From contig NZ_JAVHUW010000067.1 in NCBI RefSeq assembly GCF_030954495.1, positions 1 to 64,000 of the forward strand: a stretch of DNA of 64,000 nucleotides, read 5' to 3'. Numbering within the stretch: position 1 is the stretch's first letter; every line of letters begins with the position of its first letter. A model generated the notes under the pieces. That model saw only the letters and a program-made list of their open reading frames with translations, did not search any database and was not told the origin of the DNA. This DNA comes from Candidatus Desulfosporosinus nitrosoreducens (GTDB lineage: Bacteria; Bacillota; Desulfitobacteriia; Desulfitobacteriales; Desulfitobacteriaceae). Made by a program: the position numbers and the translations under genes. Shown in pieces: positions 43,590-52,208 of this stretch.

Positions 43590-44030
43590 ATGTATGGCCC
43601 AATTTCACCGAACCATACTAGGGTTATGAAAACATTTAGACACTTCTTAATTTACGGAATGGCTGGCCTCGTTCTTGAGGTCATATATACAGGACTCGCC
43701 TCTCTCCTCCGAGGAGATTACAGTATGCACGGGTTTACTTTTTTGATTATGCTGCCAATCTATGGGCTGGCGGTATTTCTTGAGCCCTTGCATTTTAAAA
43801 TGCGGGAAATACCCTGGTGGACTCGCGGGATCATCTACTTAATCATCATTTGGAGCATGGAATATTCCAGCGGCTTGCTGCTGGCAGGCATTCTCGGACA
43901 CTGCCCCTGGCATTACAGCGATCGTTTCAACATTAATGGGTATATTACTTTAAGAATGGCGCCGGAATGGTTCTTAACAGGGTTGGGTTTCGAATTTCTG
44001 CATAATTTCCTGGATACCCTGACCATTTAA
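43590..44030 (+). CDS. CmpB-like (PF06541) integral membrane protein
   Basis: A 146-residue protein with four predicted membrane helices, similar to the family named putative ABC-transporter type IV/CmpB. The recognisable part is YGMAGLVLEVIYTG, then FLIMLPIYGLAVFLEPLHF, EYSSGLLLAGILGHCPWHYSDRFNINGYITL, with the W-x-YS...FNxxGYI pattern. The role is unknown. The frame opens at 43590 without a ribosome site; the ATG at 43626 may be the true start. Its TAA overlaps the stop of the convergent chemotaxis receptor gene. Confidence 0.7.
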   Translation: MYGPISPNHTRVMKTFRHFLIYGMAGLVLEVIYTGLASLLRGDYSMHGFTFLIMLPIYGLAVFLEPLHFKMREIPWWTRGIIYLIIIWSMEYSSGLLLAGILGHCPWHYSDRFNINGYITLRMAPEWFLTGLGFEFLHNFLDTLTI

Positions 44031-45757
44031 AGCTTAAAGTAATCAATGAGTTGTTTAAGATTGCTTGCCAGTTCATTCAAACTCTCCGCTGAGGCGAAAA
44101 GCTCTTCCACGGAAGCATTCTGCTCTTCCGCAGCGGCGGCTGTGGTCTGGGTTCCGGCCGAAGCGGATTCCGCTTGCTGCACAACGTTTTGCATGCCAAG
44201 CTTAATCTGTTCTCCATCCGCCTGGACCTTTCTCACTGTTGCTTCGATGTCCTGGGCCAACCCGGCACTTTCTTCGACGGAATTGAGAATTACACTGAAT
44301 TGTTCGGAAATTTCCTTGAGATAAGCGCTTCCTTGATTAACACTTGCCACACTTGACTTCATTCCCTGGTGAGCTGTTTTGGAAGTCTGTTGCATTTCTT
44401 GCACCCGCTGAGAAATATCCACCAAGCTGGACTGGACTTGTTCGGCAAGTTTGCGAACTTCCTCGGCCACAACGGCAAACCCCCGGCCGTTCTCTCCGGC
44501 ACGTGCCGCTTCAATGGCGGCATTCAGGGCCAGCAAATTAGTTTGTTGGGCAATGCTGTCGATAATTTGTACGGTTTTGGCAATTTCCTCCGACTTCTCG
44601 TCCACATCCCCGATCACTTTACTCAAATTATGGACTTGATTCTCAATATCATCCATCTGTCTGACCACTTGCTCCAGGGCTTGGCTGCCTTTATGCGCCA
44701 GTTCCGCGGAGTGGTTGGACGCATGGCTGACGTGCTCCGCATGTTGTTCCGTCTGATTCATATGATCGATGACCTGACTCATCCGGTCTTGATTTTCCGT
44801 CATAATCTGAACTTGCATTTCGGCTTCCGTGGCTATTTCACTCGCCGAGGTAGCGACTTGTTCGGAAACCTGGGCCGACTGCTCGGCACCCAAGCGCATC
44901 TCTTTAGCTGTCTGAGACAGTTGGCCGGCCATATTGGCCACTTTGGTCATGATGTCACGCAAAGAATTCACCATGTCGCCAAAGGCCATTTGCAACTGAT
45001 ATTCTTCACGGTTCCAGACCTTCCAGGGCGCCTTCTTCTTGCGGGCAATATCTCCGGCCGCAATTTCTCTGGCGTTCTGGAGCAAGTGACTCATCATTCT
45101 GCCCAAGGCACGGCTCAGCAGCCAGCCAATGACAACACTGACTATAACGTCAACCACAATCAGAATAATTGATACGGAAGAGGCCTTGTGGTAAATCTGC
45201 ATCATCTTGCCCATATTGTCCGCATTGACTTTGGCCATCTTCTCGCTGACCATTTTTTGCAGAATATCCGTGGCTGCCTGATTCTTAGTCCCCGCATCGC
45301 CATACATATTTTCCTTGGCATCGTCAATTCTGCCATCTTGAGCGTATTGCATAGTAACCTGAGACGCCGTGACATAATCATTCCAGGCAGTTTTAAACTG
45401 CTTCCAGGCCGTATCTTCTTCGGGTGTGCGCGGAATTGCTTCGTACTTGCCGATGTTGTCGACCATGACATCTTTCTCATGATCAACCTGGGCCAAAAAC
45501 TTCTGGAATTCTTCAGGCGTTCGGGCACTGACGGCCAGAACAACATCCGAGCGATAGGTCTGAGCATCGGAATGCATCTGAGATAATAAATTCATGGGAA
45601 CAACATCCTGCTCGAACACTTGGTCGGAAACGCCATGCATCTGATTCATTCCGTAAATTCCAATTCCTCCGACTACCCCGGCAGCTAAAGCGATAAACAG
45701 CATTAAGGCTATAACCTGAAACCCAAGTCTTCTATGCGTTAAATTCAATTTTTTCAC
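44027..45757 (-). CDS. Methyl-accepting chemotaxis protein with 4-helix-bundle sensor
   Basis: A 576-residue receptor. TM1 is at about 14-36, a periplasmic-type four-helix-bundle (4HB_MCP) sensor follows to about 190, TM2 is at about 193-214, then a HAMP segment and a long coiled-coil signalling domain. The hairpin tip that contacts CheA/CheW is intact: IAQQTNLLALNAAIEAARAGENGRGFAVVAEEVRKLAEQ. It steers flagellar motility in response to an unknown ligand. The stop shares bases 44027-44030 with the convergent gene, leaving no room for a terminator between them. Confidence 0.95.
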   Translation of the reverse strand: MKKLNLTHRRLGFQVIALMLFIALAAGVVGGIGIYGMNQMHGVSDQVFEQDVVPMNLLSQMHSDAQTYRSDVVLAVSARTPEEFQKFLAQVDHEKDVMVDNIGKYEAIPRTPEEDTAWKQFKTAWNDYVTASQVTMQYAQDGRIDDAKENMYGDAGTKNQAATDILQKMVSEKMAKVNADNMGKMMQIYHKASSVSIILIVVDVIVSVVIGWLLSRALGRMMSHLLQNAREIAAGDIARKKKAPWKVWNREEYQLQMAFGDMVNSLRDIMTKVANMAGQLSQTAKEMRLGAEQSAQVSEQVATSASEIATEAEMQVQIMTENQDRMSQVIDHMNQTEQHAEHVSHASNHSAELAHKGSQALEQVVRQMDDIENQVHNLSKVIGDVDEKSEEIAKTVQIIDSIAQQTNLLALNAAIEAARAGENGRGFAVVAEEVRKLAEQVQSSLVDISQRVQEMQQTSKTAHQGMKSSVASVNQGSAYLKEISEQFSVILNSVEESAGLAQDIEATVRKVQADGEQIKLGMQNVVQQAESASAGTQTTAAAAEEQNASVEELFASAESLNELASNLKQLIDYFKL

Positions 45758-45880
45758 TCCTTTACGCTGAGAAATTCTGTCCGAATCTTAAATTATTCTA
45801 CAACAATGACTTAATATCCTTTTGAATTTTATGATCTTTGCAAAAAATAATGTTCATATTATGTATTCCCGATAGTAATT

Positions 45881-45922
45881 AAAACGGCTGCAACAAAGTC
45901 AAAAAACAAACTTGTTACAGCC
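45881..45922 (-). terminator. Terminator downstream of clpP
   Basis: On the minus strand GGCTGTAACAAG pairs with a complementary arm (one G-U) and is followed by GTTTT, about 22 bases after the clpP stop. Confidence 0.75.
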
Positions 45923-45943
45923 TGAGGATTAAAAACTTAAGCC

Positions 45944-46561
45944 TTATTCCTGAGATTCTTTCTTTAAATCGGCCTTTTCTAAAATTTGGTCCACCAAGCC
46001 ATAGGCTTTAGCCTCTTCCGCTGTCATATAATAATCCCGGTCGGTGTCGCTTTCAATCTTTTCTATAGGCTGACCTGTTCTCTCGGCCATGATTTTATTC
46101 ATTTTAGCCTTTGTTCTCAGCAAGTGTTTGGCATGAATTTCGATTTCCGTCGCTTGCCCCGAGAGACCGTGTCCCCCGATCAAAGGCTGATGGATTAAGA
46201 TTTCGGAATTAGGCAAAGCGACGCGTTTTCCCTTGGCACCTGCCGTCAGGAGGAAAGCCCCCATGCTGGCAGCCATCCCGATGCATATAGTGCGCACATC
46301 AGAGCGAATGTATTGCATCGTGTCATAAATCGCCATGCCGGCTGTAATCGACCCTCCCGGACTGTTGATATACAAGTTGATGTCCTTTTCCGGGTCCTCT
46401 GCTTCCAGGAACAGCATCTGGGCCACAACAAGATTGGCCACGTCATCATCTATGCCGCCTCCAAGAAAAATAATGCGATCTTTGAGCAGACGAGAGTAGA
46501 TATCATAGGAGCGCTCGCCGCGATTTGTTTGCTCCACAACCATAGGTACCAGATAACCCAT
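45944..46561 (-). CDS. clpP: ATP-dependent Clp protease proteolytic subunit
   Basis: A 205-residue ClpP that forms the proteolytic chamber used with ClpX or ClpC. The catalytic triad is present: S99 in GMAASMGAF, H124 in LIHQPL, D176 in DTDRDYYMTAEEA. Compared with B. subtilis ClpP there are about three extra residues after the active His (PLIGGHGLSGQATEIE), in the handle region. It is not next to tig or clpX, so it may be a second ClpP paralogue. It stands alone with its own terminator. A CIRCE-like half-site lies about 260 bases upstream but is not a proper CIRCE element. Confidence 0.95.
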   Translation of the reverse strand: MGYLVPMVVEQTNRGERSYDIYSRLLKDRIIFLGGGIDDDVANLVVAQMLFLEAEDPEKDINLYINSPGGSITAGMAIYDTMQYIRSDVRTICIGMAASMGAFLLTAGAKGKRVALPNSEILIHQPLIGGHGLSGQATEIEIHAKHLLRTKAKMNKIMAERTGQPIEKIESDTDRDYYMTAEEAKAYGLVDQILEKADLKKESQE

Positions 46562-46897
46562 TTATAATTCCCCCTATTCATTTCTTCATAGCAGCACTAA
46601 TCTAATATATTCTGGCCGGTTACGTTTATTTTATTACAAAGGTCAGTTAAGGTCAAATAGTTTTAGCAATTTTGTCGTCAAACCGATTTTAAACGAATTC
46701 GTTTCTTTCCCCGCATTAAGCTCAACACCTATTTCCTGCTTAATTCTCTAAATTTCCTTATAATCCTTTTATTAAATTTTTTAATGAAAATTATTTTTCC
46801 TAACTTACAAAAGGGTTAGCACTCGACTGCTAAAAGTCAAGCGCTAACCCTTCCCGGCGGCCTTGGATAAAGCTCAGGCTCACCTGTTTCCGCCTTT
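46562..46897. other. Gene-free stretch upstream of clpP
   Basis: It contains the clpP promoter region, AT-rich at 46620-46800, and the hairpin at 46809-46852. No ORF or known RNA gene is visible. I could not pick a reliable -35/-10 pair. Confidence 0.5.
46809..46852 (-). terminator. Terminator of the amt/P-II operon
   Basis: AAGGGTTAGC pairs with GCTAACCCTT at the base of a longer stem (inner GACT/AGTC) and is followed on the minus strand by TTTTG. It lies about 45 bases after the P-II gene. Confidence 0.8.
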
Positions 46898-47236
46898 TTA
46901 TAGAGCGTTTTCTCCGACATTTCCAGTTCTGATTGTGTAAGCGTTTTCTACGGATGAGACAAAGATTTTGCCGTCTCCGATCTCGCCGGTTCTTGCTTCT
47001 TTCGCAATAAGCTGAATAACCGCATCCACATCTCCGTCTTTAAGCACAATTTCGATCTTTACTTTAGGGATAAGGTGAACTGTATACTCAACCCCCCGGT
47101 AAACTTGAGTATGTCCTTTCTGTTTACCGCAGCCGATTACTTGAGTAACTGTCAAACCATTGACCCCATGAGTATTTAAAGCGTCTTTAACGCTATCAAG
47201 TTTTCCGGGCCGGATAATAGCCTCTATTTTTTTCAT
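46898..47236 (-). CDS. glnK: P-II nitrogen regulatory protein
   Basis: A 112-residue P-II protein. Family features: MKKIEAIIRPGKLDSVKDAL, the T-loop with Y51 in YRGVEYTV (the uridylylation position), and the B-loop TGEIGDGKIFV that binds ATP/ADP. It reports nitrogen and energy state and, as GlnK, plugs the ammonium channel when nitrogen is plentiful. The gene directly follows amt (112-base gap), the standard amt-glnK pairing. Whether Y51 is modified in this organism is not known. Confidence 0.94.
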   Translation of the reverse strand: MKKIEAIIRPGKLDSVKDALNTHGVNGLTVTQVIGCGKQKGHTQVYRGVEYTVHLIPKVKIEIVLKDGDVDAVIQLIAKEARTGEIGDGKIFVSSVENAYTIRTGNVGENAL

Positions 47237-47348
47237 AGAAATCCCTCCCAGCGCAGAGCGCCTTTAATTATTTAATTTTACCGGAATTTGCTTTACAAGA
47301 CCTAAGTTACGCTGGACCTAATCTTTTCCTTAGCAATTGCCTCTTGTC

Positions 47349-48578
47349 TTAGATAAAGTCCGGATAAGCTTCTTCTCCGTGCAGCGACAAATCCAAACCG
47401 GTGGCTTCCTGATCCTCGTCCACGCGAAGTCTTGTGAATAAGCCCACCACTTTCAGCAAAATGAACGATCCGATTACGGAAAAGGCTATCGTCACTAAAA
47501 TGCTTACAGCCTGTATGCCCAACTGTGAAGGATTGCCATAGAAGAGCCCGTTTGCTCCGGCGGAGTTGATTGTCTTGGTAGCAAAAATCCCCGTCGCTAA
47601 AGCTCCCCATGTTCCGCCGATGCCATGACAGCCGAAAGCGTCCAAAGCATCATCGTAACCAAATTTCGCTTTCATCACGCTAATTGCCAGATAACAAACG
47701 GCACCTCCGACCAGACCAATGACGATTGAGGAAAGGGGGGTTACAAATCCGGCACCCGGAGTGATAGCGACCAAACCTGCTACCGCGCCGCTGGCGGCAC
47801 CGAGTACCGTTGATTTTCCGCGGTGCAGGCGTTCGACGATTGCCCAGGCTATCGCCGCCGCCGCGGCGGCTGTGTTGGTATTCACAAAGGCTATGCCGGC
47901 CAAGCCGTTGGCCCCTAAGGCGCTCCCGGCGTTAAAGCCAAACCAGCCGAACCACAGAAGCCCCGCTCCTAAAATAGTGAAAGGAATGTGATGAGGCGCC
48001 AGCGAATCTTTGCCCAAGCCTTTGCGCTTGCCCAGTACCAAAGCGGCGACAAGCCCCGAATAGCCGGAACTGATGTGGACTACATTTCCTCCCGCAAAAT
48101 CTAAAGCGCCAAGGGATCTTAAGAACCCGCCGACTCCCCAAACCCAGTGCGCCAGGGGATCGTAAATTAAAGTGGCCCACAGCAAGGTGAAGAGAATAAA
48201 GGCGGGAAAGCGCATCCGTTCTGCGAAGGAGCCGCTGATAAGAGCCGGAGTGATCACCGCGAACATCATTTGAAAGGCCATAAAGACAATGGCGGGAATC
48301 GTAGCCGCGTAATCCGGATTAGGATCGGCTCCGACGCCATTCAGTCCTAACCAGTTGAGGCTGCCGATGATACCATGAAAATCAGGTCCGAAGGCCAAGG
48401 TATATCCCACTAGAATCCACTGTAACGATATAAGTCCCATGATAATCCAACTGTGCATGATCGTACCAAGTACGTTTTTTTTGCGCACCATACCACCGTA
48501 AAAAAATGCCAAACCAGGTGTCATTAATAAAACTAGTGCGGCTGAAAGCAAGACAAACGACGTATCTCCCGTATCCAT
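47349..48578 (-). CDS. amt: Ammonium transporter
   Basis: A 409-residue Amt channel with eleven predicted membrane helices. Conserved parts: MVRKKNVLGTIMHSWI after helix 1, FAGGNVVHISSGYSGL and FGCHGIGGTWGALATGIFA, containing the two pore histidines, plus ALWFGWFGFNAGSAL. It carries ammonium or ammonia into the cell. ATG has GAGGAGG 8 bases upstream; a large hairpin lies just before this site. It is transcribed ahead of the P-II gene. Confidence 0.95.
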   Translation of the reverse strand: MDTGDTSFVLLSAALVLLMTPGLAFFYGGMVRKKNVLGTIMHSWIIMGLISLQWILVGYTLAFGPDFHGIIGSLNWLGLNGVGADPNPDYAATIPAIVFMAFQMMFAVITPALISGSFAERMRFPAFILFTLLWATLIYDPLAHWVWGVGGFLRSLGALDFAGGNVVHISSGYSGLVAALVLGKRKGLGKDSLAPHHIPFTILGAGLLWFGWFGFNAGSALGANGLAGIAFVNTNTAAAAAAIAWAIVERLHRGKSTVLGAASGAVAGLVAITPGAGFVTPLSSIVIGLVGGAVCYLAISVMKAKFGYDDALDAFGCHGIGGTWGALATGIFATKTINSAGANGLFYGNPSQLGIQAVSILVTIAFSVIGSFILLKVVGLFTRLRVDEDQEATGLDLSLHGEEAYPDFI

Positions 48579-48598
48579 AATCTTTCCTCCTCATAGAA

Positions 48599-48645
48599 AA
48601 TGGCGCTTTGAGCTTACTCCGGGGGAGTCTGCTCAAAGCGCCATT
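48599..48645 (-). promoter_or_regulatory. Large hairpin directly upstream of amt (attenuator or upstream terminator)
   Basis: A 15-bp perfect stem (AATGGCGCTTTGAGC and its complement) encloses an inner ACTCC/GGAGT stem. On the minus strand it is followed by TTTTC and only about 10 bases later by the amt ribosome site. It may end the 48810-50123 transcript, regulate amt by attenuation, or both. Confidence 0.65.
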
Positions 48646-48809
48646 GCTTTGTATTATTCTAAAACAAATTGGGTTTCGGTAGTGCACACCTTATGTTTGG
48701 TATTCTAGCATGAAGGCGGGCCATAATGCAACCCCTTATTCTTCATGAATTCTGTATACCTAAAGAGAGGGCCTCTGCGCGCTGAACATTCACTGAGAAG
48801 AAACGCCGT

Positions 48810-50123
48810 TTACCTGGGGAAACTGAAATATAAAGCCTTGAGCAAGGGCAACACATACGGATCATAAAGAAAATTTAAAAACAAAAACAGGAAAACTCCC
48901 ACGGCTCCTCCGATCATGGAACCATTAATCCGAATCCATTGCAAGTCATTGCCGGCCTTTTCTTCAATAAATTGGTTCAAATCTTCATCCGAGTAATTGG
49001 TAAGAGTCTCCTTAACAATGGCCCCGATGACATCATGCTCATTCTCAATGACCTGACACAAAAGGCCGGCGATAAAACTGTTAAGTTGTGCTTGCAGGGC
49101 TTTATTCTCCAGGAAATAATCCCAGCCTTGCCGGATATAAGAAGACAGCGCCTGGCGCAGCACTTGGGAATCTGAAAGAGATGCGGCATCCTTAAGGATT
49201 ATACGCAGTACTCTTGTCAGAAACTCTTCGGAAAGCTCTTCCTGCAAAAGGTCTTCTTTCCAGACTTCGACTTGTGCTCGGAACAGGGGCTCAGAAATCA
49301 GTCCGCCTATCCCTTTCAGGAGGCTTTCCTTCATAACTGTACGCAAAGGGTCCTGCCGGTCGCTGAACTTGCGCAAAGTGAGCAGAAGTTCAATATGCAG
49401 GGCATCTGCCGCCTCCTCCATGTTCAGCCCATCAGACATTTCCGCAAATCCCAGTAAGGTCCGGAAAATTGATCCGCCATTGCTGAGTTTCTCTGCTTTC
49501 ACACCTTCAAGGTACTTTAAAATAACCTGGCGCGTCTCTCCCTCCGCAGCCTTTTCCCATAGTCCCTCAGCCAGGCGGTCCAATCCCTGATCAATATACC
49601 CTTGATCCAAGGCCCAGCGGCTTAATTCGTCTATTTTGGGTGCCAAAAGCCATTCTTTGGCCCGATGGCGCAGAAACCGGACTAATTTCCCGGTCAAGAC
49701 GACCGGGTCTTGTTTTTCCGCATACTGTTGAAGTAAACGGACAGCCCTTTCTGTTAAATACGCAGGTCCCCCCCGCCTTTCCACGGCACGAATAAGTCCG
49801 TCGAGATAAGCAATCCCGGAAACCTTCCGGCGAATCAGATCCATGTGCAGGAGTTCGGTCTGAACCATTGCCGCCACGCCTTCAATCAATTTAACGCGGT
49901 TGCGGGGGATCAGAGCTGTATGATAGCCCCAACCAAGGGGTTTTTTAAATATTGCCGTCACGGCAAACCAGTCGGCAATTCCCCCTACCAGAGCAGCCTC
50001 CAGCACAAAATAAAGAAGTTGCAGGCCAAAGAGGTCAGGGTAACTGTGTTTGAGCAGAGCCGCGCTTAAGAAGCAGGCAAAAACTGCGGCAAGTGTGATG
50101 TTGGCTTTCTTGCGGTAGTTCAT
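48810..50123 (-). CDS. DUF445 family membrane protein
   Basis: A 437-residue DUF445 protein: an N-terminal membrane segment, then GGIADWFAVTAIFKKPLGWGYHTALIPRNRVKLIEGVAAMVQTELL, a long helical middle, and at the end KAGNDLQWIRINGSMIGGAVGVFLFLFLNFL, a second membrane segment. These ends are the family's signature. DUF445 proteins (YheB-like) are thought to form membrane-linked assemblies, but no activity is settled. It overlaps the upstream paralogue by 4 bases, so the two are translationally coupled. Confidence 0.88.
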   Translation of the reverse strand: MNYRKKANITLAAVFACFLSAALLKHSYPDLFGLQLLYFVLEAALVGGIADWFAVTAIFKKPLGWGYHTALIPRNRVKLIEGVAAMVQTELLHMDLIRRKVSGIAYLDGLIRAVERRGGPAYLTERAVRLLQQYAEKQDPVVLTGKLVRFLRHRAKEWLLAPKIDELSRWALDQGYIDQGLDRLAEGLWEKAAEGETRQVILKYLEGVKAEKLSNGGSIFRTLLGFAEMSDGLNMEEAADALHIELLLTLRKFSDRQDPLRTVMKESLLKGIGGLISEPLFRAQVEVWKEDLLQEELSEEFLTRVLRIILKDAASLSDSQVLRQALSSYIRQGWDYFLENKALQAQLNSFIAGLLCQVIENEHDVIGAIVKETLTNYSDEDLNQFIEEKAGNDLQWIRINGSMIGGAVGVFLFLFLNFLYDPYVLPLLKALYFSFPR

Positions 50124-51343
50124 TGGAGCACCATCCCCAGTACATAAATCAGCATTCCTACCAAACCCCCAACGATTGTCCCGTTGATCCGGATCATTTG
50201 CAAGTCATTGCCGGCTTTATCTTCAATGAGTTTGACGAGCTTATCATTGCTTAAAGGATTCAGCCCTTCGCGCACCAAACGTCCAATGGCATCGTGATGG
50301 TATTCAATCTGTTTCCTGGAAATATTCCTGATGGTTTTATCCACTGTTTGTCTCAGATCCGGATTATTTTTAAAGGCTTCGAAATGCTGATCCCAGTCAT
50401 TTCGCAGCTTTACCGCACCGGCTTTGAGCAAAGAGGCACTGTTTTCAGTAACTGCCGTGCCGCCAAGTTTAGCGGCTAAGGCTTTATGACAAAGGCGATT
50501 GACACTTTCCCGCAGCTCCGGTTCCGTCCTTAGATCCGATATAAAGCGGAGAATAAATTCCTTCAGCCACTGCTCAACCGTTCCGTCTCGCAGAGCACTC
50601 TTGGCCCTGGTTATCAGGCCCTGGGCCAGAACTTCAGGCGCGGGCAGAAATTTGCCAACCAGTTTTCGTGTCGGGTTGTTGCTGCCGTACCTTAGCAAGG
50701 CCGCTTCAATCATGGCTGTCAAAGCTTTACTCACCACAGGGTGAGCAATCAATTCGTCGCCCGCCCGGCAAAGAGTCTTTAACAAGTGATCGGCCTGACC
50801 GCTCTTTAAAGAGAACTCTATGACGTCAGCTAAGGTTTGCGCAAGTTCCAAATCGTTTATATTTCTTTGCATTAAATCTTGCAGAGACTGAGTCACCCCC
50901 TGGGGGTCCAGTGCCTGGGCAAAATCCCCGGCCAAATCCGTAAGTACCTGCTCCGCTGCCTGTTTTACCTGATCTTGCTGCAACACCCGGATAAGCACGC
51001 CTGAAAAGTCCCAGGCCAGCAGTTTGCGTTCCAATATTTCTTGAGAAAGCAATTCGTTTTGAACCATATCTGCCAGGGCATTAAAGATACGTTCCCGATT
51101 CAAGGGAATGATCTCGGTACGCAACACCTTACTGGGGCGAATCCCCAGAGGCCGGCGAAACAAAGCGGTCACTGCAAACCAATCAGCAAGTCCGCCAATC
51201 ATCCCCGCGCTGCATCCACTGGAGATGAGTCCGCCGACAAAACTCGCATGAAACGGGTAACTGAGCAAGAAGCCTAACGTTATTCCCCCCAAGGTGAAAT
51301 TTGCACTTCGGGTGTTATTAATTTTTTTGACCATTAAAACCAC
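50120..51343 (-). CDS. DUF445 family membrane protein (paralogue)
   Basis: A 407-residue DUF445 protein with the same end signatures: GGLADWFAVTALFRRPLGIRPSKVLRTEIIPLNRERIFNALADMVQNELL and KAGNDLQMIRINGTIVGGLVGMLIYVLGMVL. The middle differs strongly from the neighbour, so the pair is an old duplication. Two coupled DUF445 genes suggest a hetero-oligomer; this is inference. Confidence 0.88.
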   Translation of the reverse strand: MVLMVKKINNTRSANFTLGGITLGFLLSYPFHASFVGGLISSGCSAGMIGGLADWFAVTALFRRPLGIRPSKVLRTEIIPLNRERIFNALADMVQNELLSQEILERKLLAWDFSGVLIRVLQQDQVKQAAEQVLTDLAGDFAQALDPQGVTQSLQDLMQRNINDLELAQTLADVIEFSLKSGQADHLLKTLCRAGDELIAHPVVSKALTAMIEAALLRYGSNNPTRKLVGKFLPAPEVLAQGLITRAKSALRDGTVEQWLKEFILRFISDLRTEPELRESVNRLCHKALAAKLGGTAVTENSASLLKAGAVKLRNDWDQHFEAFKNNPDLRQTVDKTIRNISRKQIEYHHDAIGRLVREGLNPLSNDKLVKLIEDKAGNDLQMIRINGTIVGGLVGMLIYVLGMVLQ

Positions 51344-51457
51344 CTACATTAAAACATTAATAAGATTAGAACGGCAGGAACACTTTCTCCCTATTTTAGT
51401 CTATATTTCAGTCTTGTACCAGAGGCAGCGCTGTCTTAAGCGGACAAACCAATAAAG

Positions 51458-51487
51458 CAAAGGTACTCTCTTTAACCTAGAGTACCC
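51458..51487 (-). terminator. Hairpin downstream of the MarR gene
   Basis: GGTACTCT-N9-AGAGTACC, followed on the minus strand by a T-rich stretch (CTTTGCTTTATT), about 70 bases after the MarR stop. Confidence 0.6.
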
Positions 51488-51555
51488 GCGGGGTGTGTTT
51501 AAGTCTCCGGCGAGCTGCTGTATCTCCTTATAATTTGCGCGACTCCCCGAAACTA

Positions 51556-52002
51556 TTATTTATTGAGAACATCATTGAGCACAGAGTTCAGCTGCTCCAG
51601 GATCTTTTTCAGCTCCACTAAGGATGAGCTTTCCAGTTTTAACATGATGGCATTGAATTTTTCTTTTCGTTGACTTTCATACGCTTTAAGTACATCCCTG
51701 CCCCGCGGAGAGATCTGAATAAGGACTACCCTGCGGTCTTTTTCACTGCGGGCTCTGGCGATAAGCCCTACTTTATTCAGGCGATTCACAAAACCGGTGA
51801 CTGCTCCCAAAGTGATGCCAAACTGTTGGGCAACATCGGAAGGGGTACAGGTACCTTGGTATTCCAGAAACTTAAGGAACATCGTTTGATGCAGCGATAA
51901 ATCACCCGTTGCAGGCAGCAAAAAGCTTTGATATTTCCTCCAGACTTTTCGGAACAAAAGATCTGTCTCTTCCATAGTCGCCAATTCGGCTTCTGTAATC
52001 AC
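51556..52002 (-). CDS. MarR-family transcriptional regulator
   Basis: A 148-residue winged-helix protein: LHQTMFLKFLEYQGTCTPSDVAQQFGITLGAVTGFVNRLNKVGLIARARSEKDRRVVLIQISPRGRDVL is the complete MarR DNA-binding region with the wing. It should bind DNA as a dimer and respond to a small ligand. It is followed by a hairpin and has no cotranscribed neighbour, so its target could be itself or a distant gene. Confidence 0.9.
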   Translation of the reverse strand: MITEAELATMEETDLLFRKVWRKYQSFLLPATGDLSLHQTMFLKFLEYQGTCTPSDVAQQFGITLGAVTGFVNRLNKVGLIARARSEKDRRVVLIQISPRGRDVLKAYESQRKEKFNAIMLKLESSSLVELKKILEQLNSVLNDVLNK

Positions 52003-52148
52003 ACGGATCCCTCCTTAAGTAAATAGAGAGATTTAGGAAGCTTTCTTATAGCTTTAGCAGCCGGGATTAATATTAATCCCTTTTACAGGCCTATTATAAG
52101 TTTTCTAAATAATTCATGTCAATAACTATGATATTTTCGGGAGAGCAC

Positions 52149-52196
52149 AAAAAAACGGTCGTATTCGGCAGTAATGTGCCAATACAGCCGTTTTTC
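52149..52196 (-). terminator. Terminator of the merR/acyl-CoA dehydrogenase operon
   Basis: AAAAAACGG...CCGTTTTT with inner GTATT/AATAC and GGCA/TGCC pairs. A T-run on the minus strand makes it a strong intrinsic terminator about 13 bases past the stop. Confidence 0.88.
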
Positions 52197-52208
52197 CCAA
52201 TACCGGCT

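Noticed and set aside
46816..46847. CIRCE (HrcA) operator upstream of clpP
   Set aside because: The left half TTAGCACTC is perfect, but the right half matches 7 of 9 and the spacer is 14 bases, not 9. The whole fits a terminator hairpin better.
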